64,000 bases of DNA from Streptomyces sp. XM4193 (lineage in GTDB: Bacteria; Actinomycetota; Actinomycetes; Streptomycetales; Streptomycetaceae), in NCBI RefSeq assembly GCF_023072595.1, contig NZ_JALLGK010000001.1, forward strand, positions 434,001 to 498,000. The letters are read 5' to 3'. The notes beneath the pieces were generated by a model. The model was not told the origin of the DNA, made no database searches, and worked only from the letters and a program-made list of their open reading frames with translations. The position numbers and the translations under genes are program-made. Each line of letters opens with the position of its first letter. Position 1 is the stretch's first letter. Shown piece after piece: positions 32,459 to 40,900 of the stretch.

Positions 32459-34843
32459 ATGCAGGGCGATGACCGCTTCGACGGTTGGCGCGAGTACGGC
32501 AGCGGGTCGGACGGCCGGGTTCCGGCCGACGGGTTCCCGGCCGATGGCCTCCCGGACGCCGGGGCGCCGGACCCCGCGGCGACCACTGCGCCGGATTCGC
32601 GGAGCGGACCGGACTCCGGGCTGCCCCCGCGCGGCTCCGCGGAACCGCCGGAGGACCGTCCGCCCGCCCCTCCCGCGGTCATCGACGACCGTTACGAGCT
32701 GCTGTCGGTCATCGGCCGGGGCGGCATGGGGCAGGTCTGGCGCGCCTACGACCGGCGGCTGCGCCGCTTCGTGGCGATCAAGGGACTCCTCCACCCGAGC
32801 GCGGTGACCGCGACCACGCGCTCGGCGGCGGTGCACCGGGCACGTCGCGAGGCGGAGGCGATCGCCAGGATCGACCACCGGAACGTGGTGACGGTGCACG
32901 ACCAGGTCGAGACCGCCGACCAGGTCTGGATCGTCATGAAGCTGGTCGAAATGCGGTCTCTCGCCGACGTGTTGGCCGCGGAGGAGACTCTCGCCGTGCC
33001 GAGGGTGGCGAAGATCGGTCTCCAGGTCCTCAACGGGCTGTGCGCGGTGCACGGCGCCTCGGTCGTCCACCGGGACGTCAAACCGGCCAACATCCTCATC
33101 GGGGACACCGGCCAGGTGATCCTGGTGGACTTCGGCATCGCCACCTTCGACGGCGCGTCACAGGTGACGGGAAACCACGTCATCGGCACCCCTCCGTACC
33201 TCGCGCCCGAGCTCTACACCGCCGCCTCCACCGGCCACACCCGCGTCTCCGACCTGTGGGCGCTGGGCGTCACGCTGTACGAAGCCGTCGAGGGGCAACG
33301 GCCGTTCGCGGGCCGTTCGGAGTGGGAGGTGCAGACCTCCGTCAGGGAGAACCCGGACCCGCCCTACCGCTATGCCGGACCCCTCGCGCCGGTCATCCGG
33401 GGGCTGCTGGACCCGGACCCGGACCGGCGCCTGGACGCGTCGGCGGCGCAGCTGCTGCTGCGCGAGGTCCTCGGCGCCCCCGGCCCCTCCCCGCTGCCGA
33501 TGAGCATCACCCCCGCAGCGCCCGACGCCCACCGCGAGCAACCGGCCACGAATCCGCGTTCGCTGCCCGCCGAGCCGGACAGCGCACCCGCCGAGACACC
33601 CGAACCAGCGGAATCGGTGGAGCCGACGGAACCGTCCCGGGCCGAGGCGCGACCCCCGGCCGCGACACCGGCCACTCCGGCCCCCGCGTCATCGCCGCCT
33701 CCCCCGGGAGCCGGCGCGGCTGCTCCCGACGCCGCGCCTCCCACACCGCCGAACGGCAGTCGACGAGGGCTGCGAATCGCAGCGATCGCACTCGCCGGTG
33801 TACTGCTCGCCGCGACCGGCTGGGTCGTCTCCAACCTGGGCCAGTCCGACGGCCGGGACGGTGCCGAGGATGCCGCCGCCGACGACGAGGGAAAGGGCCA
33901 GGACGAGCCCGAGAAGCCTTGGAGGGAGAAGAAGAAGGAGCTGCGCATCGGGGTCAAGCGGTTGCAGCCAGGGCTGAGCGAGTACAACGAAGATTCAGGG
34001 GAGCACACGGGGTTCGAGCCTGGCCTCGCCATTGCAATCGGCAAGCATATGGGCTTCGAAGCGAAGGACATCGTCTTCGTTAATGTCACGACACTGAATC
34101 GCGCCGCCGCACTCCGCTCGACGGTGGACCTGGTCATTGCCACTTACAGCATCACCAAGGATCGCATGGAAAAAGACGATGTGGACTTCGCCGGCCCCTA
34201 CTACACTGCCGGTCGAAACTTCCTCGTCAAGAAGAACTCTCAATACGACATCGAGGATTACACGGACCTGATCTCAAGGGGGCTGGCGGTGTGTACCGCC
34301 AAATCCTCGACCTACGTGAAAAGTCTTGAGGCGGAGAATTTCAATTTGATGGATCCGCTACCCGCCACTTACGACAAATGTCGGGAGGAGGTGCTCGACC
34401 CCAAAAGCAACGTCTATGCGGTCGCCTCCGACGACGTCATCCTCGCTGGCTTCGAGGACGACGAACCTGAGAAGGTCCGTCGACTGAATGACAACATCGA
34501 CGGCAAGGAGGAATACGGTGTGGCGGTCCGAAAGGAGGACAAGGCGCTCAAGGGAGAAGTGTGCGATGCCCTCCGCTCCATCATGGAGGAGGAAGAAGGC
34601 GAGGCGTGGAGAAAGCTCTACGACGCCAATCTGGAACGGCTGATGGGCTCGCCCCGGCCGCGCGTCCCTGATCTGGACGATCGGCGCTGCCCCCCGCCCG
34701 GCACAAACGCAGAGAGCAGTTCCCTGTCGAGCGGGTCTCCTTCCGAGGACAAGAAGGGGAGAACAGCCCTTGCCGGCGGCCAGGAGCAACTTGCTGTGGT
34801 CAACTTGTCGGCCGGTGCGCTGCAACGGCCCGGGTCACGGTGA
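32459..34843 (+). CDS. Ser/Thr protein kinase fused to an extracellular amino-acid-binding (SBP_bac_3) domain
   Basis: 794 residues. After a Gly/Asp/Pro-rich leader the kinase begins near residue 75 (YELLSVIGRGGMGQVWRAYD). It carries catalytic VVHRDVKPANILI (His204, Asp206) and metal-binding VDFGIATFDG. A Pro/Ala-rich juxtamembrane region leads to one membrane helix at about residues 438-458 (IAAIALAGVLLAATGWVV). The outer domain, from about residue 485, is a solute-binding-protein fold: LRIGVKRLQPGLSEYNEDSG, TGFEPGLAIAIGKHMGF, VDLVIATYSITKDRM, and VDFAGPYYTAGRNFLV. These match glutamate/glutamine receptor-type binding proteins. It should sense an amino acid outside and phosphorylate targets inside. 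The sensor part is visibly less GC-rich than the kinase part. Confidence 0.92.
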   Translation: MQGDDRFDGWREYGSGSDGRVPADGFPADGLPDAGAPDPAATTAPDSRSGPDSGLPPRGSAEPPEDRPPAPPAVIDDRYELLSVIGRGGMGQVWRAYDRRLRRFVAIKGLLHPSAVTATTRSAAVHRARREAEAIARIDHRNVVTVHDQVETADQVWIVMKLVEMRSLADVLAAEETLAVPRVAKIGLQVLNGLCAVHGASVVHRDVKPANILIGDTGQVILVDFGIATFDGASQVTGNHVIGTPPYLAPELYTAASTGHTRVSDLWALGVTLYEAVEGQRPFAGRSEWEVQTSVRENPDPPYRYAGPLAPVIRGLLDPDPDRRLDASAAQLLLREVLGAPGPSPLPMSITPAAPDAHREQPATNPRSLPAEPDSAPAETPEPAESVEPTEPSRAEARPPAATPATPAPASSPPPPGAGAAAPDAAPPTPPNGSRRGLRIAAIALAGVLLAATGWVVSNLGQSDGRDGAEDAAADDEGKGQDEPEKPWREKKKELRIGVKRLQPGLSEYNEDSGEHTGFEPGLAIAIGKHMGFEAKDIVFVNVTTLNRAAALRSTVDLVIATYSITKDRMEKDDVDFAGPYYTAGRNFLVKKNSQYDIEDYTDLISRGLAVCTAKSSTYVKSLEAENFNLMDPLPATYDKCREEVLDPKSNVYAVASDDVILAGFEDDEPEKVRRLNDNIDGKEEYGVAVRKEDKALKGEVCDALRSIMEEEEGEAWRKLYDANLERLMGSPRPRVPDLDDRRCPPPGTNAESSSLSSGSPSEDKKGRTALAGGQEQLAVVNLSAGALQRPGSR

Positions 34844-34959
34844 ACTGCCGTGTTTTTGCTGGTACTTGACGCTCGGGCCGTCGCTCGACTCGCTGCGGAC
34901 GGCCTTCGACCGCATCGTGAGGCCGAGCAGCGGCGGCACCGCCCCGGGCCGCGACGGCA

Positions 34960-35195
34960 ACTCGGTCGATCCCTCAACCGTCCGAACCGCTCGCGAAGTT
35001 GTTCGCCGCCGCACCACTGCCTCCACGGGGCGGAATCCAGGGCCCGCGGGTGCGGCGCGTACGCGTGCACGACCTCAGGCGCGCCTGCGTCTCGCTGTTG
35101 CTCGCGCCGGGAGTCGACGCGTGAACGATCATGGAGATCCTCGGGCGCAGCGCCATCACCAGGACGCCCGGGGCACGCGGACTGCGTCGCCCACT
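34960..35195 (+). pseudogene. Tyrosine recombinase (integrase) remnant
   Basis: Reading in the frame of the CAC at 35068 gives VRRVRVHDLRRACVSLLLAP, then GVDA, a stop codon at 35101-35103, and TIMEILGRSAIT. This matches the box II region of phage/pSAM2-type integrases (HDLRRxCxSLLL...GV...xMEILxHSxI). The catalytic HxxR is present, but the reading frame is stopped inside the motif, the following H-S-x-I region reads GRS, and the C-terminal catalytic Tyr is absent. Upstream sequence in the same frame has no recognisable N-terminal domains. It points towards the tRNA-Arg gene about 750 bp away, a classic integration target. The boundaries given are approximate. Confidence 0.65.
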
Positions 35196-35204
35196 CTCTT
35201 CCTC

Positions 35205-35561
35205 ATGGGTGACTCTGACGCCTTCCGCGTGGCGGTGAGAGCGTACGCAGAGGCCATTTTGAGAAGTGACGCGTCTCCGTACGAACCGGCATTGGAGATC
35301 TTGGGTCTCGTCAGTGGCGGTCACCCGGTCGACGACGGCGATGAAGCCGGCAACTGGCTCGCGCTCATCTGGGGTGAGCTGACCGACTGGGTCGAGCTGC
35401 ATCCTGCGGAAGCGCATCAGGCCGAGGCCCATATGGTCACCGCTGCCCGTGAGTGGCTGACCGTCGAGGGTGATCAAGAAGCCGAGGCACGCTACTTCGA
35501 CCGCTGGCTGTACGACGTCCTTGGCTTCGAGCGCCGCTCAACGCACAGAGAGCAACTTTGA
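35205..35561 (+). CDS. Small hypothetical protein next to the integrase remnant
   Basis: 118 residues, acidic, with no signal or membrane segment. It begins GDSDAFRVAVRAYAEAILRS and contains a Trp-rich stretch NWLALIWGELTDWVELHP. The C-terminal half is helical (AEAHMVTAAREWLTVEGDQE). I do not recognise the family. Codon use is less GC-biased than core genes, consistent with an accessory origin. It lies between the decayed integrase and tRNA-Arg and may be cargo left from the same element. The ATG lacks a strong ribosome-binding site, so the start is uncertain. Confidence 0.55.
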   Translation: MGDSDAFRVAVRAYAEAILRSDASPYEPALEILGLVSGGHPVDDGDEAGNWLALIWGELTDWVELHPAEAHQAEAHMVTAAREWLTVEGDQEAEARYFDRWLYDVLGFERRSTHREQL

Positions 35562-35909
35562 GAACCGTGGCAGCGATGTCACCGTGGGTCCACACATCCC
35601 ACCGCCTCCGCCCTGAGAACAGCGAGAACGTCTCCTGGTCAGGCAACTTGGTCAGGGGACGTCTCCGTTGCCCGCGCCCGGCACCCGCCCGCAGTTCCCC
35701 GCCCCGGCGGGCACGCAAGGGGGCGGGCCCGCCGGCCGCTCCCGTCCTCTGATGTACAGCCTCCGCGACGGGCCCGCCTGAGCCTCAGTCAGTGACGGCC
35801 CGCCACGAGGCGAGCGAGAAGGAAGTGCGCGACGCGGCCGGCAAGCTGCCGCCGCCGTGGGCGGTAGTGGCTGACGCGGTTGCTGTACTTTCCTGCTTGC
35901 AGGCACGAA
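35562..35909. other. Intergenic region between hypothetical gene and tRNA-Arg terminator
   Basis: No gene is supported. An inverted repeat with 10-bp arms GGCGGGCCCG (35722-35731) and CGGGCCCGCC (35769-35778) and a 37-nt loop lies here. It could terminate transcription of the small gene upstream. Confidence 0.45.
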
Positions 35910-35943
35910 AAAGCCCCCTCCGGGATGATCCCGAGGGGGCTTT
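35910..35943 (-). terminator. Intrinsic terminator of tRNA-Arg
   Basis: An 11-bp stem (AAAGCCCCCTC at 35910-35920 with GAGGGGGCTTT at 35933-35943) encloses GGGAT/ATCCC pairing. Read on the minus strand it is followed by five T residues (complement of 35908-35912). It sits 9 bp downstream of the tRNA 3' end, an unusually textbook rho-independent terminator for this GC-rich DNA. Confidence 0.9.
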
Positions 35944-35951
35944 GACCTGTG

Positions 35952-36024
35952 CGCGCTCGGCAGGATTCGAACCTGCAACCTTCTGATCCGTAGTCAGATG
36001 CTCTATCCGTTAAGCTACGAGCGC
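35952..36024 (-). tRNA. tRNA-Arg (anticodon ACG)
   Basis: 73 nt on the minus strand. The acceptor stem is GCGCTCG/CGAGCGC, the D arm lies around GCTTAACGGATAGAGC, and the anticodon arm TCTGA-CTACGGA-TCAGA has anticodon ACG. The T arm is GCAGG-TTCGAAT-CCTGC, and the discriminator base is G. CCA is not encoded. All four stems pair. Confidence 0.97.
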
Positions 36025-36240
36025 TTGTGCTTCCCTGGCCGTCTGGGCGGCCGGTCGGCGTTGCGTGGACAACATTACATGACCTGCGCCGCGAGGCGAA
36101 ATCCGTTTGTCTCACCAGTGCTGAGCTGCGGAAACGGGCTCCCGAGGGGCGGCGGGAAGCGGTCGCGCGCCTCGTCCGCGCACTCCGTCGCCCGACGGTG
36201 CGGGGCGAGTCCGGACGTACGCGGGGCCGGACGCACGCGA

Positions 36241-36268
36241 AAGCCCCGGCACATGCGTACCGGGGCTT
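36241..36268 (-). terminator. Hairpin terminator downstream of tRNA-Ser
   Basis: A perfect 9-bp stem (AAGCCCCGG at 36241-36249, CCGGGGCTT at 36260-36268) with a 10-nt loop lies about 20 bp beyond the tRNA-Ser 3' end on the minus strand. Unlike the tRNA-Arg terminator, it has no T tract. Confidence 0.8.
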
Positions 36269-36288
36269 CGGTGATCGGTGAGATCGAG

Positions 36289-36380
36289 CGGAGGCTGAGG
36301 GATTTGAACCCTCGATCAGGGGGTTACCCCGAAACCGCATTAGCAGTGCGGCGCCATAGACCAGACTAGGCGAAGCCTCC
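36289..36380 (-). tRNA. tRNA-Ser (anticodon GCT)
   Basis: 92 nt on the minus strand. The acceptor stem is GGAGGCT/AGCCTCC, and the anticodon arm CCGCA-CTGCTAA-TGCGG has anticodon GCT. A long variable arm of about 20 nt (centred on CGGGGTAACCCC) marks a class II tRNA. The T arm is GAGGG-TTCAAAT-CCCTC. CCA is not encoded. Confidence 0.97.
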
Positions 36381-36633
36381 ACACGCCCCGCTAGGCGAGG
36401 CGTGGACAGATGATGGCACAGGGCGTGACCCGGTGACCAATCGCGGTACACACTACCCGCCGACGAGCGCGGCGGGCAAAAGCCTTCGTACGTGCGTACG
36501 CCGGCCCCCACCTGCGTGTACGTCGGCACCGGCGTGGCGGCGGACAAGTTGCGCAACGGGCGGAGGGAAGCAGCGTTAGTAGGTGGTGGGGGTACGAACC
36601 ACGTACCCCGTGACGCTGAAACCGGGAGTCCTC

Positions 36634-37101
36634 ATGCTGCGCCGTATCGCCACCGTCGTGACCGTGACCGCCGCGCTGTCCGCTGTCGCGGGCTCCGCAC
36701 TGGCCTGCCCGTCGCCCCACGGGCAGATCGAGAAGGCGGGTGGCGCACTGCCGACCGCGGGCACGCTGACCGTGGTCTACCAGGAGGACGCGGAGGCCAG
36801 GACCGAGCGGTACGAGCTGAGGTGCGGTCCGGCCGGTCGTGCGGCGGGCAACCACCCGTCGGCGTCCCGGGCGTGCGCTGCGGTGGACCAGGCGGTGCGT
36901 GGGCCGAAGAGCCCGTGGGAGCCGGTCTCCAAGGACGCCGTGTGCACCCAGCGTTACGGCGGACCGCAGACGGCGCGGGTGACCGGGACCTGGGCGGGCC
37001 GCGAGGTGTCGGCCGACTTCGAGCGCACCAACGGCTGTGAGATCGCGCGTTGGGACACCCTGACGCCGGCGCTGCCGCTGATCGGTGCCGACGCCCGCTG
37101 A
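36634..37101 (+). CDS. SSI-family (subtilisin inhibitor-like) secreted protease inhibitor
   Basis: A 155-residue secreted inhibitor. The signal peptide is MLRRIATVVTVTAALSAVAG then SALA. The mature protein shows the SSI framework: YELRCGPAGR...HP...RACAAV, FAPV-like WEPVSKDAVCTQRYGG, then TARVTGTWAGREVSADFERT and NGCEIARW. Four Cys form the canonical two disulfides. The reactive-site loop follows the third Cys. By alignment with SSI (C-P-M-V-Y) the P1 position here is Gln in C-T-Q-R-Y, an uncommon residue. These inhibitors control extracellular subtilisin-like or trypsin-like proteases during development. The ATG at 36634 has CGGGAG 6 nt upstream and is preferred to earlier in-frame GTG/ATG codons. 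Confidence 0.92.
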   Translation: MLRRIATVVTVTAALSAVAGSALACPSPHGQIEKAGGALPTAGTLTVVYQEDAEARTERYELRCGPAGRAAGNHPSASRACAAVDQAVRGPKSPWEPVSKDAVCTQRYGGPQTARVTGTWAGREVSADFERTNGCEIARWDTLTPALPLIGADAR

Positions 37102-37280
37102 TCGCACGCCATCGCGGAGCCCCTCCGGAGGCTTTCGGCGACATCCGGAGACCTTCGGGGCGGACGGCGGACGGCTGACGGCGGGCGATCCCGGGCAGCC
37201 GGGTCGGGCGGGCCAACTGCGTGGGCCCGCCCGACGGTTGCGTTCGGCGCACGGAGGTGCGGGCCTGCACGCGGTACGGG

Positions 37281-37351
37281 CGAGCGCAGGGCACGTGCGT
37301 ACGCAGGGCACGTGCGTACCCGGGGCGCGTGCGTACGCGGGGTACGGGCGT
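37281..37351. repeat. Short direct repeats after the SSI gene
   Basis: Imperfect about 18-bp units around ACGCAGGGCACGTGCGT recur three to four times. They drift from GCACGTGCGTACGC to GCGCGTGCGTACGC. No coding function is apparent. The rest of 37102-37499 shows no gene. Confidence 0.6.
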
Positions 37352-37499
37352 GGCGGCGCACGTCGTGGCGGCGCACACGTCGCGGGCGGGCTGGCGCTGG
37401 AGGGGCGGCCGGTGTGGGTGACGGGGTCGGGGAGTGGAGGGGTCGGGAGTAACGGGCGTCACGAGAGTAGGTGTCCGCGCTTCGGGCAGGTGATCGCCG

Positions 37500-37542
37500 C
37501 GGTGCCGTGGCGGCCGGACAGGTGTCGGCCGCCACGGCACCG
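37500..37542. terminator. Perfect 17-bp hairpin (orphan terminator or RNA end)
   Basis: The arms are CGGTGCCGTGGCGGCCG (37500-37516) and CGGCCGCCACGGCACCG (37526-37542), around a 9-nt loop GACAGGTGT. The stem is perfectly paired, with a possible extra G-U pair. It lies 400 bp after the SSI stop and 390 bp before the next gene, so it does not closely follow any recognised gene. Confidence 0.75.
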
Positions 37543-37713
37543 TCACGGGGATCCGGTGCTCGTCGCGCCGCTCCGGGCGCGCGCCGAACGTCGCGCGCCG
37601 ACCGGCTCGGGCGGGTGCCCGCCGGCGCCCGCCGGGCGTCCGGAAACGGCCGGTCGGGGGTGGTGCGGCAGGTGCCGGACTCCGTGGACCGACAACAGCT
37701 CGACAAGGAAACG

Positions 37714-37742
37714 CAGTTGCGGAATCAGACATTCCGCAACTG
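37714..37742. promoter_or_regulatory. 12-bp inverted repeat upstream of the PAS scaffold gene
   Basis: The arms are CAGTTGCGGAAT (37714-37725) and ATTCCGCAACTG (37731-37742), perfectly complementary, with a 5-bp spacer CAGAC. It lies about 190 bp upstream of the GTG start of the large PAS protein. It is AT-richer than its surroundings and looks like a regulator-binding site rather than a terminator. Confidence 0.6.
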
Positions 37743-37931
37743 TTCGCGGAACGACCGTGGCCAAATGTCCGGCCTGGGTGCGTGCGGCTGCTTCCTCCCC
37801 GGTGTCACCGGTACTGGTACGCATCTGCCGTCCCCGGGACAAGCGCTGCCCGTAGACTCCACTCTGGTGATGAGCCCGGGGTAGAGGCAGACTGGCCGGG
37901 TACCACGTGGTCAGCAAGGAGGAACGCCGTC

Positions 37932-40900
37932 GTGAGCAGCAGGCCATCCCGAGGCGCTGCTCGCCTCGCCGCCATACTCGACGCCCTGCCCGATGCGCTG
38001 TTGCTCGTCAACGCCAACGGCACGGTCGTCAACGCCAACAGCATCGCCCTCGATGTCTTCGAGACACCCGGTACGGCGCTGATCGGTCGCGGTCTGCTCG
38101 ATCTCGTGCCCGCGTTCGACTCCAAGCGCATCCCGGGGTCCATGCGTCGCCCCGACGACCGCATCGAGGAGCGTCAGCCGCCGACCCGGATGGTCGCGCG
38201 GCGCACCGACGGCAGTGAGTTCCCGGTTGAGGTGACCAGCGCCAACCTCGAGGACGGACGCACCACCTACGAGTCGTCCTTCGAGGCCGCGTACGCCGAT
38301 CACGGCGGGTACGGCGGCAACGAGCTGCTGATGCTCGTCGTGCGCGACCTCAGCGGCACCCTGGACACCGAGGCCGAACTGGCCCGGCAGCAGCGGCAGA
38401 CGGAGATGATCCTGCGCGCCGCCGCCGAGGGCGTGGTGGGCACCGACACCGAGGGCCGCGTCGTCCTGGTGAACCCGGCCGCCGCGCAGATCCTCGGCTA
38501 CCGGGCCAGCGATCTCGGCGGCCAGGCGCTGCACCCGCTGGTGCACCACACCCGCGCGGACGGTACGCCGCAGCCGTACGAGGAGACGCCGCTGGCGGAC
38601 ACGCTGCGCTCCAGCCGCAAGCACCGGGTGCGCGGCCAGGTGCTGTGGTCCAAGAAGGGCGAGCGGGTGCCGGTGGACATGACCACCGCCCCCGTCCGCG
38701 ACGGTGATCAACTCGTCGGCGCGGTGCTGACGTTCACCGACCGCCGGGCCACGGACGCGCTGGAGGCGCGGCACGCGCAGCTGCTGTCGGTCGTCGACGA
38801 GGCGTTGCGCGGACCGCTGGAGGAGCTGCGCGGGGAGCTGGCCGGTCTGGCCGCGGACCCCGCCGGTCAGCTGTGGCCCGAGGCCAACCAGATCCTGCAC
38901 CACCTCTCCGCCGGCTACGCGCGGATGACCACCCTGATCGACAACGTCGTGCAGTACCAGCGGCTGGACTCGGGCCGCGAGAAGCTCGACCGCAAGCAGG
39001 TCTCGCTGGACGCGGTGATCGCCGGCGGCGTGGAGAGCGCCGTCGAGCTGATCGGCCCGGGCCGCGCGCAGTTCGCGGTGCACGCACCGCCGATACAGGC
39101 CGTGGTGGACCCCGACCGGCTGGCGCTGGCGATCGCGCATCTGGTCGCGGACGTCGCCGGCGTCGACGTCACCGGCAACTCCACGGTCGCCGGAGGCCCG
39201 CAGGACTCGACGATCGTCGTCGCCGCCGCCAAGCGCGGCGGCAGCGGGCGCGGCGAGGAGGCGACCAAGGAATCGGTCGTACGGATCGAGGTGCGCGGCC
39301 CGCACAGCGGCGGCAACCCGGTGCATCTGCCGATCGCGCGCGGCGTGGTCGCCCGGCACGGGGGCGTGCTCCAGACGCACGAAGTCCCGGGCGGCGGAAG
39401 CGCGTACGTACTCGAAGTGCCGCTCGGCGACGTGAGCGACGAGCCGGTGGCGAGCCCGCCGCAGCGTCCCGCCCGTGGCGCACTGCCCGCGCCCGGACCG
39501 GAGCCGCAGGGCGAGCCGACCCAGGGCACGGGCAGCATGGCGTTCGGCAACGGGACGACCGTGATGCCCAGGCCCGCCCGTCCCGCGCGCGGGACGCCGG
39601 AGGCGCTGGCGCTGCCGGCGGGTCGCGACCGGGCACCGCAGTCCTCGGGCGGTCTCGCACTGCCTCCGGGCAGCGGCGGGCCCGGCCCGCAGGCGCAGGC
39701 CGGGGAGGTCGAGCACCAGCAGTCGGCGGGCCCGGGGCAGTTGGGCGGGCCGGTGGCCGCTCAGCAGGGCGCGCAGGCGGAGTTCGGCGACGGGAGAGAG
39801 CTCGGCAGCGGAGAGGTTCCCGGGCCGCGCACGGAGGGCGAGCCGGTGCCGGCGACGCCCGCCGGCCGGCGTTCCCGGCGGACGCTGCGCCCCGTCGACG
39901 GGCGCGGCACGGGCGAGTCGGCGCCTTCCGAGCCGGTGCAGTCCGAGCCCGCGTCCGAGCCCGCGCAGAGCGAGTTCGCACGTCCCGGGCAGTCGCAGCC
40001 CGGTCAGGCTCCACTGCCGGGCGGCTATCCACAGCCTGTGCAGCCGCAGTCGGCCGGCTTCGAACCGCCGGCGGCTCAGACGGCTCAGACGGCTCAGACC
40101 GCTCAGGCTGCTCAGGCCGAGCAGGAGGCTCGGGCGGCGCAGGAGGCTCAGGAGGCCGCCGAGGCGCAGGACGCTCCGGTGGCGGTACCGAACGCCTGGG
40201 GCGCCGACGCGCAGATCCCGCAGCAGGTCCAGCCCGGCACCGGACGACGGGGCCGGCGGGCGAAGCCCGCCCCCGAGGGCGGCGGCGAGCAGCAGGGCGC
40301 ACCGGCCGGCCGTTCGCCGTTCGCGCTGCCGCCCGCCGCGGCGGACCGCACGGACGGTTCCGAGGGCGGCCAACAGGCGCTCGGGTACGGGGAGTCCGCG
40401 TCGGGCGAGTACCCCGCGCAGCCCCAGCGCCCGACGGGCAGGCGGCGCAAGCCGAGCCCGGCCGCCGAGGAACAGCCCGTACCGCCGGAGCAGGCCGTAC
40501 TGCCGGAGCAGGCGGTTTCTCCGGAGCAGGTGGGCTCTCCCGAGCAGCCGGTTTCTCCGGAGCAGCCGGCGGCCGGCGAGGCCGAGCAGCCGATGCGGCC
40601 CGAGGACATGGACCCCCGTGCCGCCGGTCACACGGTCGTCGCGCGCAGTCCGATCCTGGGCGGGGCAGTGCCCCCGTCGAGCGAGCAGCCCCATCCCAAG
40701 CCGCTGCCGATGCCGGGCGCGCCGCAGACGGCCGACCCCAGTGCGGTGAGCGTGCGCACACTCGGGCAGGGACGTCCGTACGCGGCGCAGGTGCAGGCCC
40801 ACGTCGAGGCACGGGCGGCCGAGCAGGCCCAACAGCCGGGCCACGGGCCCGAGTCCGCGCTGCGACCGGAGACGCCGCCGGGAGCGATGCCCGACAGCGC

